Shown piece by piece: positions 55,241 to 64,000 of a DNA stretch of 64,000 nucleotides. The DNA comes from Pseudomonas sp. ERMR1:02 (GTDB lineage: Bacteria > Pseudomonadota > Gammaproteobacteria > Pseudomonadales > Pseudomonadaceae). A program made the position numbers and the translations under genes. A model generated the notes under the pieces. That model saw only the letters and a list, made by a program, of their open reading frames with translations. It was not told the DNA's origin and searched no databases. The first letter of the stretch is position 1. Every line of letters starts with the position of its first letter. The DNA is taken from positions 124,001 through 188,000 of the forward strand of contig NZ_NKJI01000004.1 of assembly GCF_002277815.1 (NCBI RefSeq), read 5' to 3'.

Positions 55241-58064
55241 AGTGGCGAACCTCACCAGCGCCGCTGATGTTGTCGACGCAACGACCGCAAATCTCCGGAT
55301 GCTCCGGGTTCACGCCGACGTCTTCACGGCAGTGCCAGCAACGGGCGCACTTGGCATGGCTCGACTTGACCACTTTGAGCTTCAGACCGGCAACGTCGGT
55401 AACCACGGCGTCGGCCGGTGCCTGCACAAACGGTGCAACACTGGCGGTGGACGTGATCAGGACGAATCGCAGCTCGTTGCTCAGCTTGGCCAGATCGGCA
55501 CTCAGGGCGTCTTCGGCGAACAGCGTTACTTCGGCTTGCAGGTTGCCACCGACGGCCTTGGCCGCGCGCTGGATTTCCATTTCCTTGTTGACCGCGACCT
55601 TGACCGCCATGATTCGATCCCAATACGCACGGTCCAGCTCGAAGCCTTCCGGCAGTTCGCTCAGGCCTTCGTACCAGGTATTGAGCATGACCGACTCATT
55701 GCGCTCGCCCGGCAGGTATTGCCACAGCTCGTCGGCGGTGAATGCCAGGATCGGCGCGATCCAGCGCACCAACGCTTCGCTGATGTGGAACAGCGCGGTT
55801 TGCGCCGAACGGCGAGCCTTGCTGTTGGCGCCAGTGGTGTACTGACGGTCCTTGATGATATCCAGGTAGAAACCGCCCAGCTCCTGCACGCAGAAGTTGT
55901 GGATCTTGGAGTAGACGTTCCAGAAGCGGTATTCGCTGTAGTGCTCTTGCAACTCGCGTTGCAGCAGCAGGGTGCGGTCCACGGCCCAACGGTCCAGTGC
56001 CAGCATTTCTTCGGCCGGCAAGAGGTCGGTAGCCGGGTTGAAACCGGTCAGGTTCGAGAGCAGGAAACGTGCGGTGTTACGGATACGCCGGTAGGCGTCC
56101 GCACTGCGTTGCAGAATCTGCTCGGAAACCGCCATTTCGCCCGAGTAATCGGTAGACGCCACCCACAGACGCATGATGTCGGCGCCCAGTGTGTCGTTGA
56201 CCTTTTGCGGCGCAATCACGTTGCCCAACGACTTCGACATCTTGCGGCCGGACTCGTCAACGGTGAAACCGTGGGTCAGCAGCTCGCGATACGGTGCGTG
56301 GTTGTCGATAGCGCAGCCGGTCAGCAACGACGAATGGAACCAGCCGCGGTGCTGGTCCGAGCCTTCCAGGTACAGATCGGCACGTGGACCGGTTTCGTGG
56401 CCCATCGGGTGCGAACCGCGCAGGACGTGCCAGTGCGTGGTGCCCGAGTCGAACCAGACGTCCAGCGTGTCGCTGATCTTGTCGTACTGCGGCGCTTCAT
56501 CGCCCAGCAGTTCGGCGGCGTCCAGCTTGAACCAGGCCTCGATGCCTTCGACTTCGACACGCTTGGCCACGATTTCCATCAGCTCGACGGTACGTGGGTG
56601 CAGCTCGCCGCTCTCCTTGTTCAGGAAGAACGGGATCGGCACGCCCCAGTTGCGCTGACGGGAGATGCACCAGTCCGGACGGTTGGCGATCATCGAGTGC
56701 AGGCGCGCCTGGCCCCAGGCCGGGACGAATTTGGTGTCTTCGATGGCTTTGATCGAGCGCTGGCGCAGGGTGTCGCCAGTGGTTGGCTGCTTGTCCATGC
56801 CGATGAACCACTGCGCGGTGGCGCGGTAGATCAGCGGCGTCTTGTGGCGCCAGCAGTGCATGTAGCTGTGTTCGATGATGGTGGTGTGCAGCAGCGCACC
56901 GACTTCGGTCAGTTTGTCGACGATGGCCGGGTTGGCCTTCCAGATGAACTGGCCGCCGAAAAATTCCAGCGAGGTCGCGTAAACACCGTTGCTTTGTACT
57001 GGATTGAGGATGTCATCGTTGACCATGCCGTATTTCTTGCAGGTCACGAAGTCGTCAACGCCGTAGGCCGGAGCGGAGTGAACCACGCCTGTGCCGGCGC
57101 CCAGTTCAACGTACTCGGCCAGATAAACTGGCGACAGGCGATCGTAGAACGGGTGACGGAAGTTAATCAGTTCCAGCTCTTTACCGGTGGTGGTCGCGAT
57201 GACTGAACCTTCCAGGCTATAGCGGGCCAGGCACGACTCGACCAGCTCTTCAGCCAGCACCAGCAGCTTGTCGCCGACATCAACCAGGGCGTAGTTGAAT
57301 TCCGGGTGGACGTTCAGCGCCTGGTTGGCCGGGATGGTCCACGGTGTGGTGGTCCAGATCACGATCGAAGCAGGCTTGGTCAGCGACGGCAGACCGAAGG
57401 CGGCAGCCAGTTTGGCTTCATCGGCAATCGGGAACGCCACGTCGATGGTCGAGGACTTCTTGTTCTCGTACTCGACTTCCGCTTCAGCCAGGGCCGAACC
57501 GCAGTCAAAGCACCAGTTCACAGGCTTGAGGCCTTTGAACACGAAACCGCCCTTGACGATTTCGGCCAAGGCGCGGATTTCACCGGCCTCGTTCTTGAAG
57601 TCCATGGTCTTGTACGGGTTGGCGAAGTCGCCCAACACGCCCAGACGGATGAATTCGGATTTCTGGCCTTCGATCTGCTCGGTGGCGTAGGCCCGGCACA
57701 GTTCGCGGGTCTTGTCCGCGCCCAGGTTCTTGCCGTGGGTCACTTCGACCTTGTGCTCGATCGGCAGACCGTGGCAGTCCCAGCCCGGAACATACGGCGC
57801 ATCGAAGCCCGACAGGGTCTTCGAGCGGATGATCATGTCCTTGAGAATCTTGTTCAGTGCATGACCGATGTGAATCGTGCCGTTGGCGTATGGAGGGCCG
57901 TCGTGCAGGACGAACTTCGGACGATCCTTGCCAATTTCGCGCAACTTTCCGTACAGGCCAATGCTGTCCCAGCGCTGCAGAATCTGCGGTTCGCGCTGAG
58001 GCAGGCCGGCCTTCATTGGGAAGGCGGTGTCCGGAAGGTTTAGCGTGGCTTTATAGTCGGTCAT
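55233..58064 (-). CDS. ileS: Isoleucyl-tRNA synthetase
   Basis: The 943-residue class I synthetase charges tRNA-Ile. The HIGH motif is visible in [20 protein letters not shown] (about residue 58-68), KMSKSLGN near 604, the editing domain in between (residues about 190-400, with [14 protein letters not shown]), and the C-terminal zinc finger [13 protein letters not shown]...CGRCVDN. The KMSKS type and length are those of the ordinary bacterial (type 1) enzyme. It lies 13 bases after ribF and is followed by lspA. Confidence 0.97.
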   Translation of the reverse strand: MTDYKATLNLPDTAFPMKAGLPQREPQILQRWDSIGLYGKLREIGKDRPKFVLHDGPPYANGTIHIGHALNKILKDMIIRSKTLSGFDAPYVPGWDCHGLPIEHKVEVTHGKNLGADKTRELCRAYATEQIEGQKSEFIRLGVLGDFANPYKTMDFKNEAGEIRALAEIVKGGFVFKGLKPVNWCFDCGSALAEAEVEYENKKSSTIDVAFPIADEAKLAAAFGLPSLTKPASIVIWTTTPWTIPANQALNVHPEFNYALVDVGDKLLVLAEELVESCLARYSLEGSVIATTTGKELELINFRHPFYDRLSPVYLAEYVELGAGTGVVHSAPAYGVDDFVTCKKYGMVNDDILNPVQSNGVYATSLEFFGGQFIWKANPAIVDKLTEVGALLHTTIIEHSYMHCWRHKTPLIYRATAQWFIGMDKQPTTGDTLRQRSIKAIEDTKFVPAWGQARLHSMIANRPDWCISRQRNWGVPIPFFLNKESGELHPRTVELMEIVAKRVEVEGIEAWFKLDAAELLGDEAPQYDKISDTLDVWFDSGTTHWHVLRGSHPMGHETGPRADLYLEGSDQHRGWFHSSLLTGCAIDNHAPYRELLTHGFTVDESGRKMSKSLGNVIAPQKVNDTLGADIMRLWVASTDYSGEMAVSEQILQRSADAYRRIRNTARFLLSNLTGFNPATDLLPAEEMLALDRWAVDRTLLLQRELQEHYSEYRFWNVYSKIHNFCVQELGGFYLDIIKDRQYTTGANSKARRSAQTALFHISEALVRWIAPILAFTADELWQYLPGERNESVMLNTWYEGLSELPEGFELDRAYWDRIMAVKVAVNKEMEIQRAAKAVGGNLQAEVTLFAEDALSADLAKLSNELRFVLITSTASVAPFVQAPADAVVTDVAGLKLKVVKSSHAKCARCWHCREDVGVNPEHPEICGRCVDNISGAGEVRHYA

Positions 58065-58077
58065 TTAAGGCTCTTCA

Positions 58078-59016
58078 TTAGCGATGGGCGCTAGGTGCGG
58101 CTAGTGCACGGGCGGCGGCGACATCCGCGTTGATCGCCGTTTTCAGCGCCTCCAGAGAGGCGAAACGCTGCTCTTCACGCAGCTTGTGGTGGAAAACCAC
58201 CGTCAAACGCCGGTCATACAGATCGCCGGCAAAATCTAAAAGGTGTACTTCGAGGTGGGCTTTGCCATCTCCCTGGACGGTAGGGCGAACGCCGATATTG
58301 GCGACGCCTGGCCAGGTCTTGCCGTCGATGTCGACGTTGACCAGATAAACCCCGGTCAACGGTACGCGACGACGCTTGAGTTGAATGTTGGCGGTGGGCG
58401 TACCCAGCTGCCGCGCCAGCTTCTGGCCGTGCAGCACGCGACCGGCAATCCGGTACGGGCGGCCGAGCAGACGTTCGGCCAGGACAAAGTCAGCGGCGGC
58501 CAGTGCATTACGCACCTGGGTGCTGCTGACCCGGATGCCGTCCAGCTCGACGGTCTGCGCCGCTTCGACGGTAAAGCCCTGCATGACGCCGGCCTGTTGC
58601 AGGAAATCGAAATCCCCTACCCGGTCACAGCCGAAACGAAAGTCGTCACCGACTTCAAGGTGCTGCACGCCGAGGCCATCCACCAGAATGGTATCGACAA
58701 ATTCGCTGGCACTGAGCTTGCTCAGACGCTGATTGAACGCCAGGCACAGGACCCGGTCGACACCTTCGGCGGCCAGCAACTGCAGCTTGTCCCGCAGCCG
58801 GGCCAGACGCGCGGGCGCCGTATCGGGTGCGAAGAACTCCCTTGGCTGCGGTTCGAAAATCACCACGCAGCTGGGCACGCCCAACTCGAGCGCACGTTCA
58901 CGCAGCCGCGCCAGGATGGCCTGGTGGCCACGGTGTACACCGTCAAAGTTGCCAATAGTGGCGACGCAGCCCCGATGCTGGGGGCGCAGATTGTGGAGGC
59001 CTCGAACCAGCTGCAT
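58078..59016 (-). CDS. ribF: Bifunctional riboflavin kinase / FAD synthetase
   Basis: RibF makes FMN and then FAD from riboflavin. From MQLVRGLHNLRPQH it has 312 residues. The N-terminal FMN adenylyltransferase has ATIGNFDGVHRGHQAIL (about 19-35) and the C-terminal flavokinase has GTPTANIQLKRRRVPLTGVYLVNV (about 205-228). The upstream in-frame starts (59034, 59091) are less likely. It is followed by ileS, as usual. Confidence 0.95.
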   Translation of the reverse strand: MQLVRGLHNLRPQHRGCVATIGNFDGVHRGHQAILARLRERALELGVPSCVVIFEPQPREFFAPDTAPARLARLRDKLQLLAAEGVDRVLCLAFNQRLSKLSASEFVDTILVDGLGVQHLEVGDDFRFGCDRVGDFDFLQQAGVMQGFTVEAAQTVELDGIRVSSTQVRNALAAADFVLAERLLGRPYRIAGRVLHGQKLARQLGTPTANIQLKRRRVPLTGVYLVNVDIDGKTWPGVANIGVRPTVQGDGKAHLEVHLLDFAGDLYDRRLTVVFHHKLREEQRFASLEALKTAINADVAAARALAAPSAHR

Positions 59017-59145
59017 AACGCGCTTCTTGCTCATAAAGTGGTCGATTATAACCACACCCGGCGGCCGACGACAGGCAACACCGCAACCCAAAGTAATCGA
59101 GCCGACAAAAATGCCGGCCCGCCCGTGCTTATCGAGGTTTTATCC

Positions 59146-60684
59146 TCAGCCCAGCGCTTGGCGATTGAAGTCGCGCAAACGGAAGCCCATCAACACTAAC
59201 ATGCCGAAATACGCCACCACACCGGCGGCCACCAAGGCGCCCAGGCGCAGGAAACGCTCAAGCATATGCCCCTCGCCCCAGGCCGGCATGAAGTGCATCC
59301 CGACCAGCAGCACGCCGGACATCACGGCCACCGCGATCACCAGCTTGAAGCCGAACTTCGCCCAACCCGGTTGCGGCTGGTACATCTGCTGCTTGCGCAG
59401 TTGATAGAAAAGCAGCCCGGCATTGAGACAGGCCCCAGCACTGATGGCGAGCGCCAGGCCGGCGTGAGCCAGCGGGCCGATCAGTACGAGGTTGAACAAC
59501 TGCGTGACGACCAAGGTGAAAATCGCGATTTTTACCGGAGTTCGGATGTTTTGTTGCGCATAAAAGCCTGGCGCCAGCACTTTAATTACAATAATTCCGA
59601 GTAACCCGACCGAGTAGGCGATCAGCGCTCGCTGGGTCATGGCCGCGTCAAAAGCATTGAACTGACCGTACTGGAACAATGAAACCGTCAGTGGTTCGGC
59701 CAGAATCCCCAACGCCAGTGCGCAAGGCAATACCAGCACGAAACACAGACGCAGACCCCAATCGAGGATGCGCGAATATTCCTGACGATCCTTGTTGGCG
59801 TAGGTCTTGGCCAGGGTCGGCAGCAGAATCGTCCCCAATGCCACGCCCAATACGCCGGACGGCAGCTCCATCAAGCGATCGGCGTAGTACATCCAGGATA
59901 CGGAACCGGCGACCAGGAACGAGGCAAAAATGGTGTTGATGATCAGCGAAATCTGACTCACCGACACCCCGAGGATCGCCGGCAGCATCTGCTTCATCAC
60001 GCGCCAGACGCCACTGTCACGCACGTTCAGGCGCGGCAGCACCAGCATGCCGATTTTTTTCAGGTGTGGCAGCTGATAGAGCAACTGTGCCAGGCCGCCC
60101 ACCAGAACCGCCCAACCCAGCGCCATCACTGGCGGATTGAAATATGGCGTCAGGAACAGCGCAAAAACAATCATGCTTACGTTAAGCAGTGTCGGCACGA
60201 AGGCCGGCACCGAAAAACGGTTGTACGTATTGAGAATCGCGCCTGCCAGTGAAGACAGTGAAATCAGCAAAATATAGGGAAAGGTCACCCGTAACAGACT
60301 GGAGGTCAGTTCGAATTTTTCCGGGGTGTCGGCGAAACCCGGCGCCGTCACCCAGATGACCCACGGTGCGGCAAGCATGCCCAACACCGTCACCAGCGCC
60401 AAAACCAGCGTTAACAAGCCCGAGACATAGGCAATAAACGTTCGCGTCGCCTCTTCACCCTTCTGGGTTTTATATTCGGCAAGAATCGGCACGAACGCCT
60501 GGGAAAACGCCCCTTCGGCGAAGATGCGTCGCAACAGATTGGGCAATTTAAAGGCGATAAAGAAGGCGTCGGTCGCCATTCCCGCGCCAAATGCGCGCGC
60601 AATAAGGGTGTCACGAACAAACCCGAGAACCCGGGAAAGCATCGTGATAGAGCTGACGGCGGCCAACGATTTGAGCAGATTCAT
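59146..60684 (-). CDS. murJ: Lipid II flippase MurJ
   Basis: MurJ moves lipid II across the inner membrane for peptidoglycan synthesis. The 512 residues have about 14 membrane helices. The opening [67 protein letters not shown], with its conserved Arg and Asp residues, is the family hallmark. It is about 130 bases upstream of ribF on the same strand. Confidence 0.95.
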   Translation of the reverse strand: MNLLKSLAAVSSITMLSRVLGFVRDTLIARAFGAGMATDAFFIAFKLPNLLRRIFAEGAFSQAFVPILAEYKTQKGEEATRTFIAYVSGLLTLVLALVTVLGMLAAPWVIWVTAPGFADTPEKFELTSSLLRVTFPYILLISLSSLAGAILNTYNRFSVPAFVPTLLNVSMIVFALFLTPYFNPPVMALGWAVLVGGLAQLLYQLPHLKKIGMLVLPRLNVRDSGVWRVMKQMLPAILGVSVSQISLIINTIFASFLVAGSVSWMYYADRLMELPSGVLGVALGTILLPTLAKTYANKDRQEYSRILDWGLRLCFVLVLPCALALGILAEPLTVSLFQYGQFNAFDAAMTQRALIAYSVGLLGIIVIKVLAPGFYAQQNIRTPVKIAIFTLVVTQLFNLVLIGPLAHAGLALAISAGACLNAGLLFYQLRKQQMYQPQPGWAKFGFKLVIAVAVMSGVLLVGMHFMPAWGEGHMLERFLRLGALVAAGVVAYFGMLVLMGFRLRDFNRQALG

Positions 60685-60820
60685 TGAAAGAGTTTGTGCC
60701 TGTCGATAAACAGCAGGCGAACTACGCGCCTACTTATGCGATACTCCGCGCCGCAACAGCACAGAGCCAAAGCTCGCGAGTTTACAGGTCACACGCCGGA
60801 AAGAAATATCCCGCGCAGAC

Positions 60821-60955
60821 GACCTCATGAAAACGTGACGAGCGAAGGCAAGACAAGGCGAAAGCAGGCGAGAAAGCGGAGTTGACGAACGTCAATGAGC
60901 ATTTCGAGCCTGCTTTCAACGCTGTATTGCCGAGCGCAGTAGTTTTCATGGGGTC
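60821..60955. repeat. 135-bp imperfect palindromic element between murJ and rpsT
   Basis: The ends GACCTCATGAAAAC and GTTTTCATGGGGTC are inverted repeats matching at 13 of 14 positions. Within, CGAAAGCAGGCGAG is mirrored by TCGAGCCTGCTTTC, and the exact centre (60882-60895) is the palindrome TTGACGAACGTCAA. It has no REP sequence and no ORF; it looks like a MITE-type or dispersed repeat. The 388-base gap 60685-61072 otherwise holds the two divergent promoters. Confidence 0.7.
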
Positions 60956-60990
60956 GGGGCCGACCACTTAGCGGAACGTTTCCTCCGCCC

Positions 60991-61019
60991 TTGACAAGAC
61001 TTCAACTCATCGGCATGAT
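60991..61019 (+). promoter_or_regulatory. Sigma-70 promoter of rpsT
   Basis: TTGACA, a 17-base spacer, then CATGAT. The -35 box is perfect and the -10 box matches TATAAT at four positions. It lies about 55 bases before the rpsT start. Confidence 0.65.
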
Positions 61020-61072
61020 TCGCGGCCTATTTTGTTTGCTATTTCCTAAAAAGTCTTTCGAGGAGCTCGACG

Positions 61073-61351
61073 GTGGCCAACTCACCTTCCGCCAAAAAAC
61101 GTGCAAAACAGGCTGAGAAGCGTCGCAGCCACAACGCCAGCCTGCGTTCCATGGTTCGTACCTACATCAAGAATGTAGTTAAGGCCATCGACGCAAAAGA
61201 CGCTGCTAAAGCTCAAGCTGCTTACGTTCTGGCTGTGCCAGTTATCGACCGTATGGCCGATAAAGGCATCATCCACAAGAACAAAGCCGCTCGCCATAAG
61301 AGCCGCTTGAATGGCCACGTAAAGGCCCTGAACGTTGCCGCTGCTGCCTAA
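61073..61351 (+). CDS. rpsT: 30S ribosomal protein S20
   Basis: S20 binds 16S rRNA near its 5' domain during 30S assembly. The 92 residues are Lys- and Ala-rich and helical: [38 protein letters not shown], ending with [19 protein letters not shown]. The start is GTG, with a strong GAGGAGCT site. It is divergent from murJ and followed by a terminator. Confidence 0.97.
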   Translation: MANSPSAKKRAKQAEKRRSHNASLRSMVRTYIKNVVKAIDAKDAAKAQAAYVLAVPVIDRMADKGIIHKNKAARHKSRLNGHVKALNVAAAA

Positions 61352-61364
61352 GCGACACGCTCAT

Positions 61365-61393
61365 TAAAAAACCGACCTCAGGGTCGGTTTTTT
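61365..61393 (+). terminator. Terminator of rpsT
   Basis: AAAAACCGACCTCAGGGTCGGTTTTTT: an AT-flanked GC stem with a run of six T, 14 bases after the rpsT stop. Confidence 0.93.
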
Positions 61394-61428
61394 ATTGCCT
61401 GCAATTTGGTGAATTCAGCGCAAAAATA

Positions 61429-61532
61429 TGTGGGAGCGGCGGTGCGACGATTCGACTTGCTCGCGAAAGCCCACTTTCAGCCACATCAATGCTGAATGTT
61501 AAACCGCATTCGCGAGCAAGCCCGCTCCCACA
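61429..61532 (+). repeat. Paired REP, long GGCGGTGCGACGATTC variant
   Basis: The left arm TGTGGGAGCGGCGGTGCGACG continues ATTCGACTTGCTCGCGAAAGC. The right arm ends GCATTCGCGAGCAAGCCCGCTCCCACA. The left arm carries an insert (GGTGCGACGATTCGA) that also occurs at 38.5 kb, so this is a distinct subfamily. It fills the space between rpsT and creA, which converge. Confidence 0.85.
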
Positions 61533-61549
61533 TTTCGTACTGCGCGAGA

Positions 61550-62014
61550 CTATTGAGCGTTCGCCCACGGCAAAATCGGAATTGCCGTCACCGCATTCTG
61601 CGGACTACCTTCGATCAAACGATCGCTGTAGACCAGATAAACCAGTGTATTGCGCTTTTTGTCGAGGAAACGCACCACCTGCATGGTCTTGAACACCAGG
61701 GATGTGCGCTCCTTGAACACCTCGTCACCATCCTTCAGCTCACCCTTAAAGCGAATGGGCCCGACCTGACGACAAGCAATCGAAGCCTCGGCACGGTCCT
61801 CAGCCAATCCCAGACCACCCTTCACACCACCAGTCTTGGCGCGCGAAAGATAGCAGGTCACACCCTCAACCTTCGGATCATCGAACGCCTCGATGATAAT
61901 CCGGTCGTTCGGACCGACGAATTTGAACACCGTAGACACCTGGCCAATTTCCTCAGCCGAAGCCAACAGCGGTATCGCCAGCAGCAACCCCAACAATCCT
62001 TTTGCCACGCGCAT
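61550..62014 (-). CDS. creA: CreA-family exported protein
   Basis: A 154-residue periplasmic protein with a signal peptide ([20 protein letters not shown]) and the CreA core: [65 protein letters not shown]. The CYLSRAK motif and the second Cys (IACRQ) may form a disulphide. Its role is unknown; the name comes from the E. coli cre locus. It is 12 bases after proB on the same strand. Confidence 0.9.
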   Translation of the reverse strand: MRVAKGLLGLLLAIPLLASAEEIGQVSTVFKFVGPNDRIIIEAFDDPKVEGVTCYLSRAKTGGVKGGLGLAEDRAEASIACRQVGPIRFKGELKDGDEVFKERTSLVFKTMQVVRFLDKKRNTLVYLVYSDRLIEGSPQNAVTAIPILPWANAQ

Positions 62015-62026
62015 GGAGGTATTCCT

Positions 62027-63145
62027 TCAGACCAGGATCAGGTTATCGCGATGAACCAGTTCCGGCTCAGCCATGTAACCCAACAAACCGACAATCGCAT
62101 CAGACGACTGACCGATGATTTTTTGTGCCTCCAGCGCACTGTAGTTGGCCAGGCCACGAGCGATCTCTCGACCGTCCGGCGCCACGCAAACTACCATCTC
62201 GCCACGACGAAAGCTGCCCTGGACCAATTTCACACCCACGGGCAGCAAACTCTTGTTGCCCTGGGACAACGCCGTCACTGCACCCGCATCCAGCACCAAC
62301 GTGCCACGGGTTTGCAAATGCCCAGCCAGCCACTGCTTGCGCGCCGCCAACATGCCGCGCTCTGGCGAAAGCAAGGTGCCGATGCGCTCACCCGCCTTCA
62401 GGCGATCCAGTACGCGCTCAAGGCGCCCACCGACGATGATCGTATGCGCGCCGGAACGCGCCGCCAGACGCGCAGCGCGCAATTTGGTCTGCATGCCACC
62501 GCGCCCCAGCGCACCACCGGTACCGCCCGCCACCGCATCAAGCGCCGGATCATCGGCGCGCGCCTCGTAAATCAGCTGAGCATCCGGATTGTTGCGCGGA
62601 TCGGCGTCAAACATGCCATCGCGATCCGTCAGGATCACCAGCAAGTCCGCCTCGACCAGATTGGCCACCAGCGCCGCCAGCGTATCGTTGTCGCCGAAAC
62701 GGATTTCGTCGGTGACCACGGTGTCGTTCTCGTTGATCACCGGAATAACCTTCAGCTCGACCAGAGCGCGCAAGGTACTGCGGGCGTTCAAGTAGCGCTT
62801 GCGGTCGGACAGATCATCGTGGGTCAGCAGAATCTGCGCGGTGTGCCGGCCATGCTCAGCAAAGCTCGACTCCCAGGCCTGCACCAACCCCATCTGACCG
62901 ATTGCAGCCGCGGCCTGGAGTTCATGCATCGCACTGGGTCGCGAGGTCCAGCCCAGACGGCTCATACCTGCCGCCACCGCCCCGGAGGACACCAGCACCA
63001 GCTCGACACCCGCCTCATGCAAGGCCACCATCTGCTCTACCCAGACACCCATTGCCGCGCGATCCAGACCCTTGCCGTCCGCCGTCAGCAAAGCGCTGCC
63101 GATTTTCACGACCCAACGCTGCGCACCTGTCACCTTGCTCCGCAT
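62027..63145 (-). CDS. proB: Glutamate 5-kinase
   Basis: ProB phosphorylates glutamate, the first and feedback-inhibited step of proline synthesis. From [20 protein letters not shown] it has 372 residues: an amino acid kinase domain ([33 protein letters not shown]-like text [29 protein letters not shown]) and a C-terminal PUA domain ([30 protein letters not shown]). A second ATG three bases upstream is also possible. obgE lies upstream with a terminator between, so proB probably has its own promoter. Confidence 0.96.
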   Translation of the reverse strand: MRSKVTGAQRWVVKIGSALLTADGKGLDRAAMGVWVEQMVALHEAGVELVLVSSGAVAAGMSRLGWTSRPSAMHELQAAAAIGQMGLVQAWESSFAEHGRHTAQILLTHDDLSDRKRYLNARSTLRALVELKVIPVINENDTVVTDEIRFGDNDTLAALVANLVEADLLVILTDRDGMFDADPRNNPDAQLIYEARADDPALDAVAGGTGGALGRGGMQTKLRAARLAARSGAHTIIVGGRLERVLDRLKAGERIGTLLSPERGMLAARKQWLAGHLQTRGTLVLDAGAVTALSQGNKSLLPVGVKLVQGSFRRGEMVVCVAPDGREIARGLANYSALEAQKIIGQSSDAIVGLLGYMAEPELVHRDNLILV

Positions 63146-63223
63146 CATCTTCAACCTTAGCTTGAGGGCAGCGCGACACAACGCTGCCCGTGACGTTATT
63201 CGTGACTAACGATTTCCAGATAC

Positions 63224-63250
63224 TAAAACGCCGCTCGATTGAGCGGCGCT
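63224..63250 (-). terminator. Terminator of obgE
   Basis: On the minus strand GCGCCGCTCAATCGAGCGGCGTTTTAG: an eight-base GC stem with a short T-tract, 20 bases after the obgE stop. Confidence 0.75.
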
Positions 63251-63268
63251 TAAGTTTATCGCAACGAA

Positions 63269-64000
63269 TCAGTCACGCACGTAAATGATTTCCGGACCAT
63301 CTTCGTCATCCACATCTTCTTCATCCCAATCATCGTCACCGATGTCGTGGACCGACTTCACGCCGCTGCGACGCAGGGCACGCTGATCATCCAACGCCTG
63401 CAGCTGGGCACGGGCTTCATCTTCGATGCGCTGATCGAGCTCGGCCAACTCTTCTTTGTAGGCCGGGTCGTTAGCCAGACGATCAGCACGATCTTCCAGG
63501 TAACGCATGATGTCGTGACACAGACGCTCGGTGTTCTGCTTGGCGATGGCCGAGATCACGTAAACCGGACCCGTCCACTCCAGACGATCAACGATTTCCT
63601 TGACGCGAGCATCGTGCTCTTCATCAAGGATCTGATCACATTTGTTCAGGATCAGCCAGCGATCACGCTCCGCCAAGGACGGGCTGAACTTGGTCAGCTC
63701 GTTGACGATGACCTCTGCAGCATCCGGAGCACTGGTTTCATCCAGTGGCGCCATGTCGACGAGGTGCAGCAGCAGACGCGTACGCGACAAGTGCTTGAGG
63801 AAGCGAATCCCCAGACCTGCACCATCGGAAGCGCCTTCGATCAGACCCGGAATGTCCGCAACCACGAAGCTTTTCCAACGATCGACGCTGACCACGCCCA
63901 GGTTTGGCACCAGCGTGGTGAACGGATAGTCGGCGACTTTCGGCTTGGCGGCGGATACCGAACGGATAAAGGTACTTTTGCCAGCGTTTGGCAATCCCAG
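63269..64000 (-). CDS. obgE: Obg-family GTPase, C-terminal part (5' end outside window)
   Basis: ObgE (CgtA) is an essential GTPase linked to late 50S assembly and the stringent response. The frame runs out of the window at base 64000, so the glycine-rich Obg fold is missing. The G domain is visible: [35 protein letters not shown] (G1 and switch I), [19 protein letters not shown] (G3), ILNKCDQI (G4) and VISAIAKQ (G5). The acidic C-terminal tail ([16 protein letters not shown]) is typical of pseudomonads. proB follows. Confidence 0.95.
   Translation of the reverse strand: MGLPNAGKSTFIRSVSAAKPKVADYPFTTLVPNLGVVSVDRWKSFVVADIPGLIEGASDGAGLGIRFLKHLSRTRLLLHLVDMAPLDETSAPDAAEVIVNELTKFSPSLAERDRWLILNKCDQILDEEHDARVKEIVDRLEWTGPVYVISAIAKQNTERLCHDIMRYLEDRADRLANDPAYKEELAELDQRIEDEARAQLQALDDQRALRRSGVKSVHDIGDDDWDEEDVDDEDGPEIIYVRD

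Noticed and set aside
55158..57206. Plus-strand frame of 682 codons opposite ileS
   Set aside because: Antisense shadow of an essential gene; composition follows the ileS codon pattern.
61496..63160. Long plus-strand frame of 554 codons opposite proB and creA
   Set aside because: It is antisense to two clear genes, is rich in His, Arg and Gln as expected of a shadow frame in GC-rich DNA, and has no recognisable domain.

Overview
The window is chromosomal DNA from a Pseudomonas of the fluorescens/putida type. Three things point there: the gene order (pcnB-folK-panBC-panD-pgi-acs; pilC-pilD-coaE-yacG; clpB-pgeF-rluD-bamD; pilS-pilR; obgE-proB-creA-rpsT-murJ-ribF-ileS-lspA-fkpB-ispH), Pseudomonas-restricted families (DUF748, DUF2790, DUF1780, DUF3094, PP0621), and about a dozen paired REP palindromes of the TGTAGGAGCGAGCTTGCTCGCGA or TGTGGGAGCGGGCTTGCTCGCGA kind.

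Layout. 1-13.3 kb (+): RNA polyadenylation, folate and pantothenate synthesis, Pgi, acetyl-CoA synthetase, an MpaB-like oxygenase boxed in by REP pairs, a methyltransferase and a large AsmA-like protein. 13.4-17.7 kb: a BON protein, pilin PilA with a candidate sigma-54 promoter, then pilC-pilD-coaE-yacG; pilB is absent. 18.5-23.5 kb (-): an aa3/caa3-type cytochrome c oxidase operon (CoxB with two cytochrome c domains, CoxA, two COX3 proteins, a subunit IV); coxA and coxB each need one added base to read through. 24.2-29.4 kb: an ECF-type permease and the benzoate uptake operon benK-benE-benF without benABCD; Crc-like A-rich motifs lie before benK and benF. 29.7-35.6 kb: an accessory module with a DHA2 efflux pump and its HlyD partner (both frameshifted), a periplasmic cupin, an NAD(P)-binding reductase and a divergent regulator joining a winged helix to a TolB/FlgO-like domain and TPRs. 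35.7-39.1 kb: a conserved block ending in NDH-2, and a tRNA cluster (Asn, Pro, Lys, Pro). 39.4-48.3 kb: clpB with a heat-shock promoter, pgeF, rluD, bamD, PP0621 and PilS-PilR. 48.4-53.2 kb: thiO and the minor pilin operon fimU-pilV-pilW-pilX-pilY1-pilE, in which pilX is frameshifted and pilY1 is a stub of about 150 codons. 53.2-64 kb: essential genes on the minus strand plus rpsT.

The most notable overall pattern is that seven lesions in six genes (coxA, coxB, DHA2 pump, hlyD, pilX, pilY1 twice) are each repaired by adding exactly one base, usually to a short homopolymer. All lie in accessory genes; every housekeeping frame is open. This is either homopolymer under-calling in the assembly or real decay of dispensable functions, and the sequence alone does not decide. 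No CRISPR array, prophage, transposase, rRNA or recognised defence system was seen. Other items worth following are the REP-bounded gene, a 135-bp palindromic element upstream of rpsT, and the chimeric regulator.
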